Shown piece by piece: positions 1 to 8,285 of a stretch of 64,000 bases of DNA (its first letter is position 1; each line of letters begins with the position of its first letter). The position numbers and the translations under genes were made by a program. The DNA is from Streptomyces sp. SA15 (GTDB taxonomy: Bacteria; Actinomycetota; Actinomycetes; Streptomycetales; Streptomycetaceae), in the NCBI RefSeq assembly GCF_002291145.1, contig NZ_NTGE01000101.1:46051-110050 (forward strand). Direction: 5' to 3'. Below the pieces are notes generated by a model, which saw only the letters and a list, made by a program, of their open reading frames with translations, did not search any database and had not been told where the DNA came from.

Positions 1-530
1 TCCTCGGCTCGGACGTGTACGTCCACCAGTCGCGGATCAACGTCAAGCCGGGCTTCGGGGCCAGCGGCTTCTACTGGCACTCCGACTTCGAGACCTGGCA
101 CGCCGAGGACGGTCTGCCGAACATGCGGACGGTGTCGGTCTCGATCGCGCTCACCGAGAACTACGACACCAACGGCGGGCTCATGATCATGCCGGGGTCG
201 CATCGGACCTTCCTCGGGTGCGCGGGGGCCACGCCGAAGGACAACTACAAGAAGTCGCTGCAGATGCAGGACGCGGGCACGCCGTCGGACGAGGCGCTGA
301 CCGCCATGGCCTCCGAGTACGGCATCAAGCTGTTCACGGGCAAGGCCGGCTCGGCGACCTGGTTCGACTGCAACTGCATGCACGGCTCGGGCGACAACAT
401 CACGCCCTTCCCGCGCTCCAACGTGTTCATCGTGTTCAACAGCGTGGAGAACAAGGCGGTTGAACCGTTCGCGGCACCGGTACGGCGGCCGGAGTTCATC
501 GGGGCTCGGGACTTCACGCCGGTGAAGTGA
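1..530 (+). CDS. ectD: Ectoine hydroxylase, C-terminal part (5' end outside window)
   Basis: This is the C-terminal part of ectoine hydroxylase, the Fe(II)/2-oxoglutarate dioxygenase that makes 5-hydroxyectoine from ectoine in the cytoplasm. The frame is open at the left edge (codons run from base 3), so the start and roughly the first 40% of a protein of about 300 residues are missing. Visible family marks are the iron-ligand H-S-D in WHSDFETWHAEDG, the distal histidine in CNCMHGSGDNITP, and the 2-oxoglutarate-binding PRSN. ectD is normally the last gene of ectABCD, so the synthesis genes should lie just to the left. The next gene is convergent. Confidence 0.95.
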   Translation, partial: LGSDVYVHQSRINVKPGFGASGFYWHSDFETWHAEDGLPNMRTVSVSIALTENYDTNGGLMIMPGSHRTFLGCAGATPKDNYKKSLQMQDAGTPSDEALTAMASEYGIKLFTGKAGSATWFDCNCMHGSGDNITPFPRSNVFIVFNSVENKAVEPFAAPVRRPEFIGARDFTPVK

Positions 531-585
531 GCCTTCCGGCGAGGTGAGCCGGCGGGAGCGGGCGGTGTCACAAGGGCGACAGGCT

Positions 586-1608
586 TCACAGCCACGCCAG
601 TGACGCCGCCCGCTCCAGTACGTTCCGTACGGCTCCCGCATCCCCGTTGACACCCCGCGGCACCTCGTCCGGCGCGTACCGTCCGCCGACGAGGAGGCAG
701 AAGTCGACCGGATCCAGGGCGAGTTCGGCCGCGACGGGTTCGTCCTCCGAGCCCAGCACCCATTCCTCGCCGCCGGTGACCGAGAACAGCACCGGCGGCG
801 CGGTGGGTCCCAGGGCCAGGCCGAGGACGCGGACGGCGAGGCGGACCAGTTGCCACAGGTGCGCCTCGGGCGGCGGCGGGACGGACAGGCCGAGGGCGCG
901 GCCGATGTCGTCGGTGTGGATCCACACCTCGAAGGCGCGCACCAGGAAGTGGTCGGCGACCGGCAGCCGCATTCCCATCAACGTCAGGGCCGGGGCGGCG
1001 GGTTCGGGGTCGCGGGCCTCGGGCGTGGCCAGCAGCGCGTCCGCCTGCGCGGCCCAGTCGGCGACGGTCTCCTCGGGCGTACGGCGGTACTGATGGGCGA
1101 TGACGTCGGCGGTACGGCGGTTCCAGGCGTCCTCCCAGGACGTCCCCTCCCCCGCCGGTGTGGCCGGCACCCGCGCCTCGATGCCGAGCAGACCGGCGAG
1201 CGGTTCGTCGGCGGCGAGCAGGTGGGCGACGATCGCGTGCACGTCCCAGTCGTGCACGACCGGCGTACCCCAACGGCCTTCCGCCTCGGGCAACAGCGCG
1301 TGCAGTCCGGCGACTGCGGAGGCGTAGGGGGCGGCGTGCGGGGCCACGCGGGGGGCGGGGCGGCGTGTGCGCAGGGCACGGGACAGCACGCCGTCGGTGA
1401 GCGGTGGTGGTGCGGGGGCGCTGTGCCGGGGCGGCTCGTCCGGCGGCCCGTCCAGCAGTCGTACCGTCTCCCGCAGTCGTTCCGCCTCCGCCGCGCAGCT
1501 CTCGCACGCGGCCAGGTGCGGCGGAACCGTCTTCTCGTCGGCCGGTTCCAGGGCGCCGAAGGCCCACGCGGCCAGCATGTCCCGTACTCCGTCGTGATCC
1601 GCGGTCAC
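586..1608 (-). CDS. Anti-sigma factor: zinc-finger ZAS domain plus maleylpyruvate-isomerase-like domain
   Basis: Probable cytoplasmic anti-sigma factor for the ECF sigma gene directly upstream. The 340-residue protein has an N-terminal ZAS motif, H31-x3-C35-x2-C38, then from about residue 85 a DinB/mycothiol maleylpyruvate isomerase-like fold (for example VVHDWDVHAIVAHLLAADEP). No membrane segment is visible. The start is a GTG at 1608, chosen because AGGAGG lies 6 bases upstream and because it leaves a 43-base gap after the sigma gene; longer readings would run into that gene. The ZAS motif usually binds the sigma factor and may sense redox. What the isomerase-like domain senses is not known from the sequence. 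Confidence 0.85.
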   Translation of the reverse strand: MTADHDGVRDMLAAWAFGALEPADEKTVPPHLAACESCAAEAERLRETVRLLDGPPDEPPRHSAPAPPPLTDGVLSRALRTRRPAPRVAPHAAPYASAVAGLHALLPEAEGRWGTPVVHDWDVHAIVAHLLAADEPLAGLLGIEARVPATPAGEGTSWEDAWNRRTADVIAHQYRRTPEETVADWAAQADALLATPEARDPEPAAPALTLMGMRLPVADHFLVRAFEVWIHTDDIGRALGLSVPPPPEAHLWQLVRLAVRVLGLALGPTAPPVLFSVTGGEEWVLGSEDEPVAAELALDPVDFCLLVGGRYAPDEVPRGVNGDAGAVRNVLERAASLAWL

Positions 1609-1651
1609 CGTACGCCTCCTTCCGTGGCTTGCCCGGCTTCCCTGCTCGTCA

Positions 1652-2275
1652 TCATGCGCCCTTTTCCCACGCCGGATCGGGTGGGTCGGGTGAATCCGCC
1701 AAGGATGCGGCCAAGGTGCGTAAGGCCCTGCGCATGCGGGTCTTGGCGGTGCCCTCGGGGATGCCGAGTTCGATGGCGGCCTGCCGGTAGGTGCGGCCGG
1801 CGAAGTAGGCCAGGTGCACCACCTCCCTTTCGGGCTGCGGGAGTTCGGCGAGCGCGGAGTGCAGCAGCAGGGAGCGTTCCCGGTCCACGACCGTCTCGTC
1901 GGGGCCGGGGGCCGCGTCGGCGATCGCGTGCAGCGCCAGGTCGTCGGCGTGGGCGTCCTTGCGGTGCCGGGCCTCGCTGCGCACCCAGTCGACGGCCCGC
2001 CGGTGCGCGAGCACCGACAGCCAGGTGCGCAGGCTGCCGCGGCCCGCGTCGAAGGCGTACGGTCTGCTCCACAGGTGGGCGAAGACCTCCTGCGCCACGT
2101 CCTCGGCGGCGGCCGGACTGCGGGTGACCCGCACGGCCACGCGTCGCACCAGCTCGCCGTACGCCGTGTACACCTCGGCCAGCGCGGACTCGTCGCCGTA
2201 CACCAGCCGCCGCCGCAGCTCCGCGTCGGCGGCCGGTTCGACGGACGTCTTGCCCGTGGACTCCAACGGCACCAC
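1652..2275 (-). CDS. ECF-type RNA polymerase sigma factor
   Basis: Sigma-70 family factor of about 207 residues with only regions 2 and 4, the ECF layout. Region 2 is seen in AEVYTAYGELVRRVAVRV and EDVAQEVFAHLWSRP; region 4 in LPQPEREVVHLAYFAG followed by the helix-turn-helix RQAAIELGIPEGTAKTRMRRAL. The start is uncertain: two consecutive GTG codons (2275 and 2272) lie about 15 bases after an AGGAAGG. The zinc-finger anti-sigma gene follows on the same strand, so the two are very likely co-transcribed. The leader is short, because a MITE-like element ends only about 50 bases upstream of the start and may have displaced or now carries the promoter. Confidence 0.9.
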   Translation of the reverse strand: MVPLESTGKTSVEPAADAELRRRLVYGDESALAEVYTAYGELVRRVAVRVTRSPAAAEDVAQEVFAHLWSRPYAFDAGRGSLRTWLSVLAHRRAVDWVRSEARHRKDAHADDLALHAIADAAPGPDETVVDRERSLLLHSALAELPQPEREVVHLAYFAGRTYRQAAIELGIPEGTAKTRMRRALRTLAASLADSPDPPDPAWEKGA

Positions 2276-2325
2276 CCCACCCCTGGTGCCCTTCCTAGCG
2301 CCCCGGACGGGCCCGCGCCAGTGGT

Positions 2326-2551
2326 TAGGGCCTGTCCGGCGGATCCTGCCGGAAGTCGCGGGGTCTGGCACGCACATCTGCCGCGTTGTCGTCGGTCCCC
2401 GACTCCCCCACGCTCGAACAACCTCGCGCGGGGGGACCCCCATCGCGTCGACTCCCTCCTCCGCCTTGCAGCTGTACGCACCAGACCCCGCTCAGCCACG
2501 TTGGTCAGGAGCCGTCGCTTTCCTCCGGCAGGATCCGCCGGACAGGCCCTA
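2326..2551. mobile_element. MITE-like element, 226 bp with 28-bp terminal inverted repeats
   Basis: Perfect 28-base terminal inverted repeats occupy 2326-2353 and 2524-2551; the outer end reads TAGGGCCTGTCCGG. The interior of about 170 bases holds no credible gene. Size, perfect ends and lack of a transposase fit a miniature inverted-repeat element mobilised in trans. The right-hand end supplies the TAG stop codon of the neighbouring aminotransferase gene. A flanking TA could be the target duplication, but this is too short to be sure. A second element of the same architecture but different sequence lies at 52795-53026. Confidence 0.75.
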
Positions 2552-3598
2552 CGAAGACAGGACGTCCAGCAGGCGGTCGACGTCCGCGATCGTGTTGTAG
2601 AGGTGGAAGGCGGCGCGCAGGTTGCCCGCGCGGTCGGAGACCTCGACGCCGGCGCTGCTCAGGCCGGACTGCCGGTGGCCGAGGCCGGGGACGGAGACGA
2701 TCGGCGAGCCGGGCGCCGGGACCGGCTGGTGTCCGAGATCGTGCAGGCCGTCGCGGAAGCGGTCGGCGAGGGCGAGGTCGTGGGTGCGTACGGCGTCCAC
2801 GCCCAACTCCTCCAGCAGGGCGAGGGAGCGACGGGCGCCGGCGTAGGAGAACAGGGCGGGGCTTTCGTCGAACCGGCGGGCGGAGTGGGCGAGATCCTCG
2901 ACCGGACCGTAACAGGCGTCCCAGGGGCGCTCCCCCGCCACCCAGCCGGCGAACAGCGACGGGAGTCCGCCGAGGTCCTCCGGGACGACCAGGAAGGTCA
3001 CCCCGCGCGGGCACACCAGCCACTTGAAGGCGACGGAGGCGACGTAGTCGTAGGCGTCGGCGGTGAAGTCCAGCCATCCGGCGGCCTGGGACGCGTCGAC
3101 GTACGTACGCGCCCCGTGCTCGCGCGCCGCCGCCCGGACGGCGGTCAGGTCGGCGACCCGGCCGTCCGCCGACTGGGCGGCGCTGACCGCGACCAGCGCC
3201 GTTCCGGGCCGCACCGCCTCGGCGACGCGCTCCAGCGGCACGCTGCGGACCTTCAGGTCGCCGCGGACGTGGAAGGGGTTCACCAGGGAGCTGAAGTCGC
3301 CCTCGGCAGTGAGGACTTCGGCACCCGCGGGCAGGGATGCGGCCACCAGCCCGCTGTAGACGGCGACCGAGGCCCCGGCGGCCACCCGGCCGACGGGAAC
3401 CCCGGCCAGTCGGGCGAAGGAGGCCCGGCTCGCCTCGACGTCCGCGAACATGTCGGTCGGCTGCCCGGCTGCGGCGGCCTCCACGGCCGTATGCATGGCC
3501 GCGACCGTACGGGCGGGCAGCAGCCCGGTGCTCGCGGTGTTCAGATAGGTGTTCTTCGGGGCGAACTCGGCACGGACGAGGCTCTCGAAGGTCTCCAT
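2549..3598 (-). CDS. Class V aminotransferase / cysteine desulfurase-fold PLP enzyme
   Basis: A 349-residue fold-type I PLP enzyme of the aminotransferase class V family. Asp168 in TYVDASQAAGW should bind the pyridine nitrogen and Lys192 in SVAFKWLVCPRG should form the Schiff base. The substrate cannot be read from sequence; relatives include selenocysteine-lyase-like and isopenicillin-epimerase-like enzymes. The start METFESLV was chosen because it begins the conserved N-terminal region (NTYLNTASTGLLP); the longer reading is not conserved-looking. The TAG stop is formed by the last three bases of the adjoining MITE-like element, so the native C-terminus may have ended slightly differently. 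It stands alone, convergent with nothing, 107 bases from the FrnE-like gene. Confidence 0.8.
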   Translation of the reverse strand: METFESLVRAEFAPKNTYLNTASTGLLPARTVAAMHTAVEAAAAGQPTDMFADVEASRASFARLAGVPVGRVAAGASVAVYSGLVAASLPAGAEVLTAEGDFSSLVNPFHVRGDLKVRSVPLERVAEAVRPGTALVAVSAAQSADGRVADLTAVRAAAREHGARTYVDASQAAGWLDFTADAYDYVASVAFKWLVCPRGVTFLVVPEDLGGLPSLFAGWVAGERPWDACYGPVEDLAHSARRFDESPALFSYAGARRSLALLEELGVDAVRTHDLALADRFRDGLHDLGHQPVPAPGSPIVSVPGLGHRQSGLSSAGVEVSDRAGNLRAAFHLYNTIADVDRLLDVLSS

Positions 3599-3705
3599 AG
3601 GAACCACTGTGGGCCCCTCGGATCCCCTCGTCCATTGCGAATCTTTACGTGGTTCCACTAAGGAACGCTTATACGTCGGCCCTGACCTGCACCGTTCCCA
3701 GCTTC

Positions 3706-4422
3706 TCAGCGCTGCGGCACCGCACAGCCGTCGGGACCACACGCGTCCGCACCACCGTCGTCGATGAGCTTCAGCGGCGGCCGCTCGCCCCAGGCCTGCG
3801 TCAGTGCCTGCGCGAAGACCTCGGCGGGCTGGGCGCCGGAGACGCCGTACTTGCGGTCGAGGACGAAGAAGGGAACGCCGTTCGCGCCGAGCTCGGCGGC
3901 CTCGCGCTCGTCGGCGCGGACCTCGTCGGCGTACGCGGTCGGGTCGGTGAGCACCTTGCGAGCGGCGTCGGCGTCGAGACCGGCCTCGACGGCCAGCTCC
4001 ACCAGCCGCTCGTCGCCCTCGGAGAAGACGGACCGCTCCTCGGCGAAGTTGGCCCGGTAGAGGATCTGGATCAGCTCGTCCTGCCTTCCCTGCTCCTTGG
4101 CGAGGTGGAGCAGCCGGTGCATGTCGAAGGTGTTGCCGTTGTCGCGGCCCCGGGTGCGGTAGTCCAGGCCCTCGGCGGCGGCCTGCGCGCCCAGGTTCTC
4201 CTCGCCCGCCTGGGCCTGCGCCTGGCTCATGCCGTACTTCTTGGTGAGCATCGTGATCACGGGCTGAATGTCACCCTTGGCAAGGCTCGGGTCCAGCTCG
4301 AAGGAACGGTGCACCACCTCGACCTGGTCGCGGTGCGGGAACGCCTCGAGCGCCTTGTCGAAGCGGGCCTTTCCTACGTAGCACCAGGGACAGGCGATGT
4401 CGGTCCAGATCTCGACGCGCAT
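3706..4422 (-). CDS. DsbA-family oxidoreductase, FrnE-like
   Basis: Thioredoxin-fold protein of 238 residues in the FrnE/2-hydroxychromene-2-carboxylate isomerase branch of the DsbA family. The redox motif C11-P-W-C14 is intact in WTDIACPWCYVGKARF, and no signal peptide is present, so it acts in the cytoplasm. The C-terminus carries a second cysteine-containing patch, DACGPDGCAVPQR, seen in other members and perhaps metal-binding. I chose the ATG at 4422, about 11 bases after GGAG, over a GTG four codons upstream that would sit directly on its ribosome site. The physiological substrate is unknown. Confidence 0.88.
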   Translation of the reverse strand: MRVEIWTDIACPWCYVGKARFDKALEAFPHRDQVEVVHRSFELDPSLAKGDIQPVITMLTKKYGMSQAQAQAGEENLGAQAAAEGLDYRTRGRDNGNTFDMHRLLHLAKEQGRQDELIQILYRANFAEERSVFSEGDERLVELAVEAGLDADAARKVLTDPTAYADEVRADEREAAELGANGVPFFVLDRKYGVSGAQPAEVFAQALTQAWGERPPLKLIDDGGADACGPDGCAVPQR

Positions 4423-4520
4423 GTGTCGGCTCACTCCAAGTCGTACGGGTACGGAGACTCCCTCCGATTAGTTGATGAACGTTCAAGCAGCGGGCTTCAT
4501 TCCCCGGATCACTCTCCGGC

Positions 4521-5036
4521 TCACTCCCCGGCGACCGCATAGCGCAGGAAGAGATGCTGATCCCCGTCGGCGGGCGGGTGGTACGGGTCCGGTTCCCAGC
4601 CCTGGCGGGCGTAGAAGGCCTGCGCCCGCCGATTGCCGACATGCACGTCCAGGACGGCGATGCGGCGTCCGTCGGCCCGCCACTCCTCCACACAGGCCGC
4701 GTGCAGGGCCGTACCGACGCCGGAGCGCCAGCGGTCCGGGTCGACATGGAACTGGAACAGCTTGACCATCTCCGCGGCGGCGCCCTCTGGGGTGCGGAAG
4801 GAGGCGAGGCCGACGATCCGCCCCTGTTCGACGGCGCACAGCACACGCCCGTCGGGCCGCGCGAGAGCGGACCGCCAGGCGGCGAGCCAGTCGGTGCCGC
4901 CGTCCGGGACGACACCGTCCGGGTAATCCGGGTAATACGCCGCCCGGGCCCGCGCGTGCAGCGCGGTCACGGCCTCGGCCTCGGCGGGCAGGACGGTGCG
5001 GATCACCCGGCTTCCGGTCACGCGTTCGCTGATCAT
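4521..5036 (-). CDS. GNAT family N-acetyltransferase
   Basis: A 171-residue GNAT protein, cytoplasmic. The acetyl-CoA pyrophosphate loop is recognisable around QFHVDPDRWRSGVGTALH, followed by the typical AVLDVHVGNRRAQAFYARQGW strand-turn near the C-terminus. The acceptor substrate cannot be inferred. It lies 98 bases upstream of the FrnE-like gene on the same strand and is likely a separate unit or loosely linked. Confidence 0.88.
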   Translation of the reverse strand: MISERVTGSRVIRTVLPAEAEAVTALHARARAAYYPDYPDGVVPDGGTDWLAAWRSALARPDGRVLCAVEQGRIVGLASFRTPEGAAAEMVKLFQFHVDPDRWRSGVGTALHAACVEEWRADGRRIAVLDVHVGNRRAQAFYARQGWEPDPYHPPADGDQHLFLRYAVAGE

Positions 5037-5093
5037 GCAGCGGAGGACGTGTCCGCGGCGGGCGCGGTTCCCAGCCTGCTACGACGAGTGTGC

Positions 5094-5702
5094 TCAGCTT
5101 CCGTCTCGAAGATCGCTCGGCCAACTGGGCCGGAACTCGAGGTGGTCGTACGTCACCACACAGCCCTCCCCCATCGGCGACTGCGCCATGAAGCCGACCA
5201 GGGCGGCGTCGCTCTCCTTCTCGTCCCCCAGCGTGAAGAGCCGGACGAAGGTCCACCGCTCGCCGTCCCGGGAGGCGTGGCAGGCGAAGGCCCGCCCGGT
5301 GCGGCTCACCCGCAGCCATACCGAACTCCCGTCCACGGTGAAGGAGTTGGCGTCGTCGGAGTGCCCCCGGGTGACCACCGTGCAGACGGTGGGCACGTCC
5401 GGGGAGTACTCCAGGCACAACTTGGCCCAGGCCCGCTCGCCGACGTGGACGTAGAGCACCCCGGCGTCGAAGGCCCCGGCGAACCCGACGGTGACGCGGG
5501 CGATCAGCTGGAAGTCCCCTTCGGGGGCGCCCAGGAGACGCGGTGCGTCGGAGGCGGGGTCGAGGGCCTCACCGGTGGGCGGCACGAACCGATCCTGCCG
5601 GGGCCCGGCCCATCCGGTGAGGACTCCGCCCTCGTAGGACCAGTTGCCGTCGGGTCCGTAGGTACGGAGGGGAAAGGGCAGTTCGGGAAGTTCCACGTCC
5701 AT
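5094..5702 (-). CDS. DUF1349 family (concanavalin-like) protein
   Basis: A 202-residue soluble protein of the DUF1349 family, whose members adopt a jelly-roll fold related to the C-terminal module of GH43 enzymes. Typical strings are FDAGVLYVHVGERAWAKLCLEYSP and the C-terminal GFMAQSPMGEGCVVTYDHLEF. There is no signal peptide and the biochemical role is unknown; carbohydrate binding is only an inference from the fold. The start MDVELPEL was chosen because the in-frame extension upstream reads through a repetitive intergenic element. Confidence 0.82.
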   Translation of the reverse strand: MDVELPELPFPLRTYGPDGNWSYEGGVLTGWAGPRQDRFVPPTGEALDPASDAPRLLGAPEGDFQLIARVTVGFAGAFDAGVLYVHVGERAWAKLCLEYSPDVPTVCTVVTRGHSDDANSFTVDGSSVWLRVSRTGRAFACHASRDGERWTFVRLFTLGDEKESDAALVGFMAQSPMGEGCVVTYDHLEFRPSWPSDLRDGS

Positions 5703-5733
5703 CAAGCAAATATCTCCGGCCAGGTTCGAGTGA

Positions 5734-5815
5734 CTCAGGGGCGCGGGGCTGTATCGATATGCGGCTCCGCCGCGTGGGCGCGACCAACCACGACGGTCCC
5801 GCAGTCCGCAATCAA
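5734..5815. repeat. Dispersed intergenic repeat, copy 1
   Basis: Begins TCAGGGGCGCGGGGCTGTAT and continues ATGCGGCTCCGCCGCGTGGG, then a GCGCGACCA segment and a CCGCAG end. A near-identical full copy lies at 23698-23775 and a partial one at 14552-14579. It sits between the DUF1349 gene and the aldehyde dehydrogenase gene and contains no credible gene. Repeats of this kind are common between Streptomyces genes; I know of no assigned function. Confidence 0.7.
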
Positions 5816-5832
5816 CCGCACCCCCAACGGCG

Positions 5833-7377
5833 CTATCGCTCCAGACGCCCGTTGAATCGCCGAGGCAGCCCCAGCGGGTTGTCATCCTTCAGCTCAGCCG
5901 GCAACAACGCCTCCGGCGCATTCTGATACGCAACCGGCCGCAACCACCGCTCGATCGCCGTCCCGCCGACAGAGGTCGACGTCGACGTCGTAGCCGGATA
6001 CGGCCCCCCGTGATGCTGAGCCGGAGCCACAGCGACACCCGTAGGCCACCCATTCACCAGCACACGCCCGGCAAGCGGAGTCAGCTCGGCGAGCAGCTCA
6101 GCGCCGCGCCCCTCACCCGCCGCCTCCTCCGCGGACAGCTGAACCGTCGCCGTGAGATTCCCCGGCAGCCGCGACAGCACGGCCCGCGCCTCGGCGTCGT
6201 CCTCGTAGCGGGCGACCACGGTCACCGGCCCGAAGCACTCCTCCAGCAGCAGGTCGTGCTCCCCTTCCCGCGCCAGCTTCTCGGCCGGAACGGTCAGGAA
6301 GCCCGCGCTCACCGTGTGCTCGCCGCCCGCCCCCGGCGTCACCGGCGAGTCGACGTCCGGCAGCTCGACGCGCTCGGCGATCCCGGCGACGAAGTTGTCC
6401 CGCATACGGTGGTCGAGCAGCACGCCGGCGTCGGTGTTGCTGACGGCGTCCGTGAGCGACTTGACCAGACCGTCGCCCGCGGCGCCGGACGGCACCAGCA
6501 CCAGGCCCGGCTTCACACAGAACTGCCCGACGCCCAGCGTCATCGACCCGGCCAGCCCGGCACCGATCGTCTCCGCCCGCTCGGCGGCCGCCGCCTCCGT
6601 GACGACGACGGGGTTCAGCGACCCCAGCTCGCCGTGGAACGGGATCGGCACCGGACGGGCCGCGGCCGCGTCGAAGAGGGCGCGTCCGCCCCGGATGGAG
6701 CCCGTGAAGCCCGCGGCGGAGACCAGCGGGTGCTTGATCAGTTCGATGCCCGCCTCGAAGCCGTGGACGAGGCCCAGGACGCCCTCGGGGATGCCGTGCT
6801 CGCCGGCGGCCCGCCGCAGCACGGCGGCGACCAGCTCGGACAGGGCCGGGTGGTCGGGGTGGGACTTGACCACGACCGGGCAGCCCGCGGCCAGCGCGCT
6901 CGCGGTGTCGCCGCCGGCGACCGAGAAGGCGAAGGGGAAGTTCGAGGCCGAGTAGACGGCGACGACGCCCAGCGGCACCTTGTAGCGGCGCAGGTCCGGG
7001 ATCGGCGGGGTCGCGGTGTCGTCGGGGTGGTTGATCACGACGTCGAGGAAGGCGCCCTCGTCGACGATGTCCGCGAAGGCCCGCAGCTGGTAGCAGGTGC
7101 GGGCGAGCTCGCCGGTCAGCCGGACCGGGCCGAGCGCCGTCTCGGCGTCGGCGGCCTCGACGAGCTGGTCCTTGGCCGCCTCCAGGCCGTCGGCGGCGCC
7201 GCGCAGGAAGGCCGAGCGGACCGCGCGGTCGGCGAGGGAACCGCGCACGTCGTGCGCGGCGCGGACGGCGGCGTCGACCTCCTGGGCTGTGGCCTCCACC
7301 GCAACCTGTTCACGCTGCTTCCCGGTTCGGGGGTCGACACTCCAGACTGGTGCTGCTGCCACCGCGGGTCCCTCCAC
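5833..7377 (-). CDS. Aldehyde dehydrogenase, probable 2-oxoglutarate semialdehyde dehydrogenase
   Basis: A 514-residue aldehyde dehydrogenase of the group annotated as 2,5-dioxovalerate (ketoglutarate semialdehyde) dehydrogenase. Catalytic Cys287 is in GVGQFCVKPG, Glu250 in HGELGSLNP, and the NAD(P)-site asparagine in YSASNFPFAFSVAGGD. This enzyme would oxidise 2-oxoglutarate semialdehyde to 2-oxoglutarate, the last step of oxidative hexuronate and pentose pathways. That fits the uronate dehydrogenase and deoxyglucarate dehydratase genes near 41 kb, although they are 33 kb away. It is divergent from an IclR regulator across about 130 bases that hold a clear dyad. Chain length is normal. The exact substrate is inferred. 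Confidence 0.82.
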   Translation of the reverse strand: MEGPAVAAAPVWSVDPRTGKQREQVAVEATAQEVDAAVRAAHDVRGSLADRAVRSAFLRGAADGLEAAKDQLVEAADAETALGPVRLTGELARTCYQLRAFADIVDEGAFLDVVINHPDDTATPPIPDLRRYKVPLGVVAVYSASNFPFAFSVAGGDTASALAAGCPVVVKSHPDHPALSELVAAVLRRAAGEHGIPEGVLGLVHGFEAGIELIKHPLVSAAGFTGSIRGGRALFDAAAARPVPIPFHGELGSLNPVVVTEAAAAERAETIGAGLAGSMTLGVGQFCVKPGLVLVPSGAAGDGLVKSLTDAVSNTDAGVLLDHRMRDNFVAGIAERVELPDVDSPVTPGAGGEHTVSAGFLTVPAEKLAREGEHDLLLEECFGPVTVVARYEDDAEARAVLSRLPGNLTATVQLSAEEAAGEGRGAELLAELTPLAGRVLVNGWPTGVAVAPAQHHGGPYPATTSTSTSVGGTAIERWLRPVAYQNAPEALLPAELKDDNPLGLPRRFNGRLER

Positions 7378-7428
7378 GTATGTATTGCTGCTTGTATGGC
7401 TCAGTGTGCCAGGTCATCCACCAGGGTC

Positions 7429-7444
7429 GTTCGATATACTGAAC
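7429..7444. promoter_or_regulatory. Candidate IclR operator between the divergent genes
   Basis: The 16-base dyad GTTCGATATACTGAAC has GTTC/GAAC arms around a TATA centre. It lies 52 bases upstream of the aldehyde dehydrogenase start and 65 bases upstream of the IclR start. IclR-family proteins bind pseudopalindromes of this size in divergent promoters, so this is the best candidate site for the adjacent regulator. The binding is inferred. Confidence 0.5.
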
Positions 7445-7508
7445 GCTGTCTCTGATGATGAATATGCTGTTGGAGACTATTTCCCGTCGAACGAAGGGGT
7501 CAAGGGCG

Positions 7509-8282
7509 ATGTCGGCAGCCGAGACAGGCGGCGGGGCGCAGGTCAAATCCGCGGTACGGACGGTTGAACTGCTCGAATACTTCGCCGGACGCCCCGGTAT
7601 GCACTCCCTCGCGGCGGTCCAGGAGGCCGTCGGGTACCCCAAGTCCAGCCTGTACATGCTGCTGCGCACGCTCGTGGAGCTGGGCTGGGTGGAGACGGAC
7701 GCCACGGGCACGCGGTACGGCATCGGCGTACGGGCCCTGCTCGTCGGCACCTCGTACATCGACGGTGACGAGGTGGTCGCGGCGGCCCGGCCGACGCTGG
7801 ACCGGCTGTCGGACGACACGACGGAGACGATCCACCTGGCCCGCCTGGACGGCACGAACGTCGTCTACCTGGCCACCCGCCAGTCGCAGCACTACCTGCG
7901 CCCCTTCACCCGGGTCGGCCGCCGCCTCCCGGCGCACTCCACGTCCCTCGGCAAGGCGCTGCTGAGCACGTACACGGACGAGCAGGTCCGCAAGATGCTG
8001 CCCGAGACGCTGCCCGCCCTGACCGAGAACACCATCACCGACCGGGAGAAGCTCATCGAGGAGCTGCACCAGGTGCGGGAGCAGGGCTTCGCGGTCGACC
8101 GCGAGGAGAACACGCTGGGGCTGCGCTGCTTCGGCGTGGCGATCCCCTACCGCACGCCGGCCCGCGACGCGATCAGCTGCTCGGTACCGGTGGCGCGGCT
8201 GACCCCGGCCCACGAGCAGATGGTGAAAGACGCGTTGTTCGACGCCCGCGACCGGCTCACGCTCGCCACCAGGAGGCTCTGA
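7509..8282 (+). CDS. IclR family transcriptional regulator
   Basis: A 257-residue IclR regulator. The N-terminal winged helix is clear (SAVRTVELLEYFAGRPGMHSLAAVQEAVGYPKSSLYM) and the C-terminal effector domain follows (LPAHSTSLGKALLST, FAVDREENTLGLRCFGVAIP). The start MSAAETGG was taken because it follows AAGGGG by 9 bases; an in-frame ATG at 7455 would add 18 unlike residues. It probably controls the divergent aldehyde dehydrogenase gene, and perhaps its own, in response to a sugar-acid intermediate. A GNAT gene follows after 3 bases. Confidence 0.9.
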   Translation: MSAAETGGGAQVKSAVRTVELLEYFAGRPGMHSLAAVQEAVGYPKSSLYMLLRTLVELGWVETDATGTRYGIGVRALLVGTSYIDGDEVVAAARPTLDRLSDDTTETIHLARLDGTNVVYLATRQSQHYLRPFTRVGRRLPAHSTSLGKALLSTYTDEQVRKMLPETLPALTENTITDREKLIEELHQVREQGFAVDREENTLGLRCFGVAIPYRTPARDAISCSVPVARLTPAHEQMVKDALFDARDRLTLATRRL

Positions 8283-8285
8283 CCG

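Noticed and set aside
245..1567. Long minus-strand frame across ectD and the anti-sigma gene
   Set aside because: It is rich in Arg/Gly/Pro, overlaps two well-supported genes and has no domain. It is a high-GC shadow frame.
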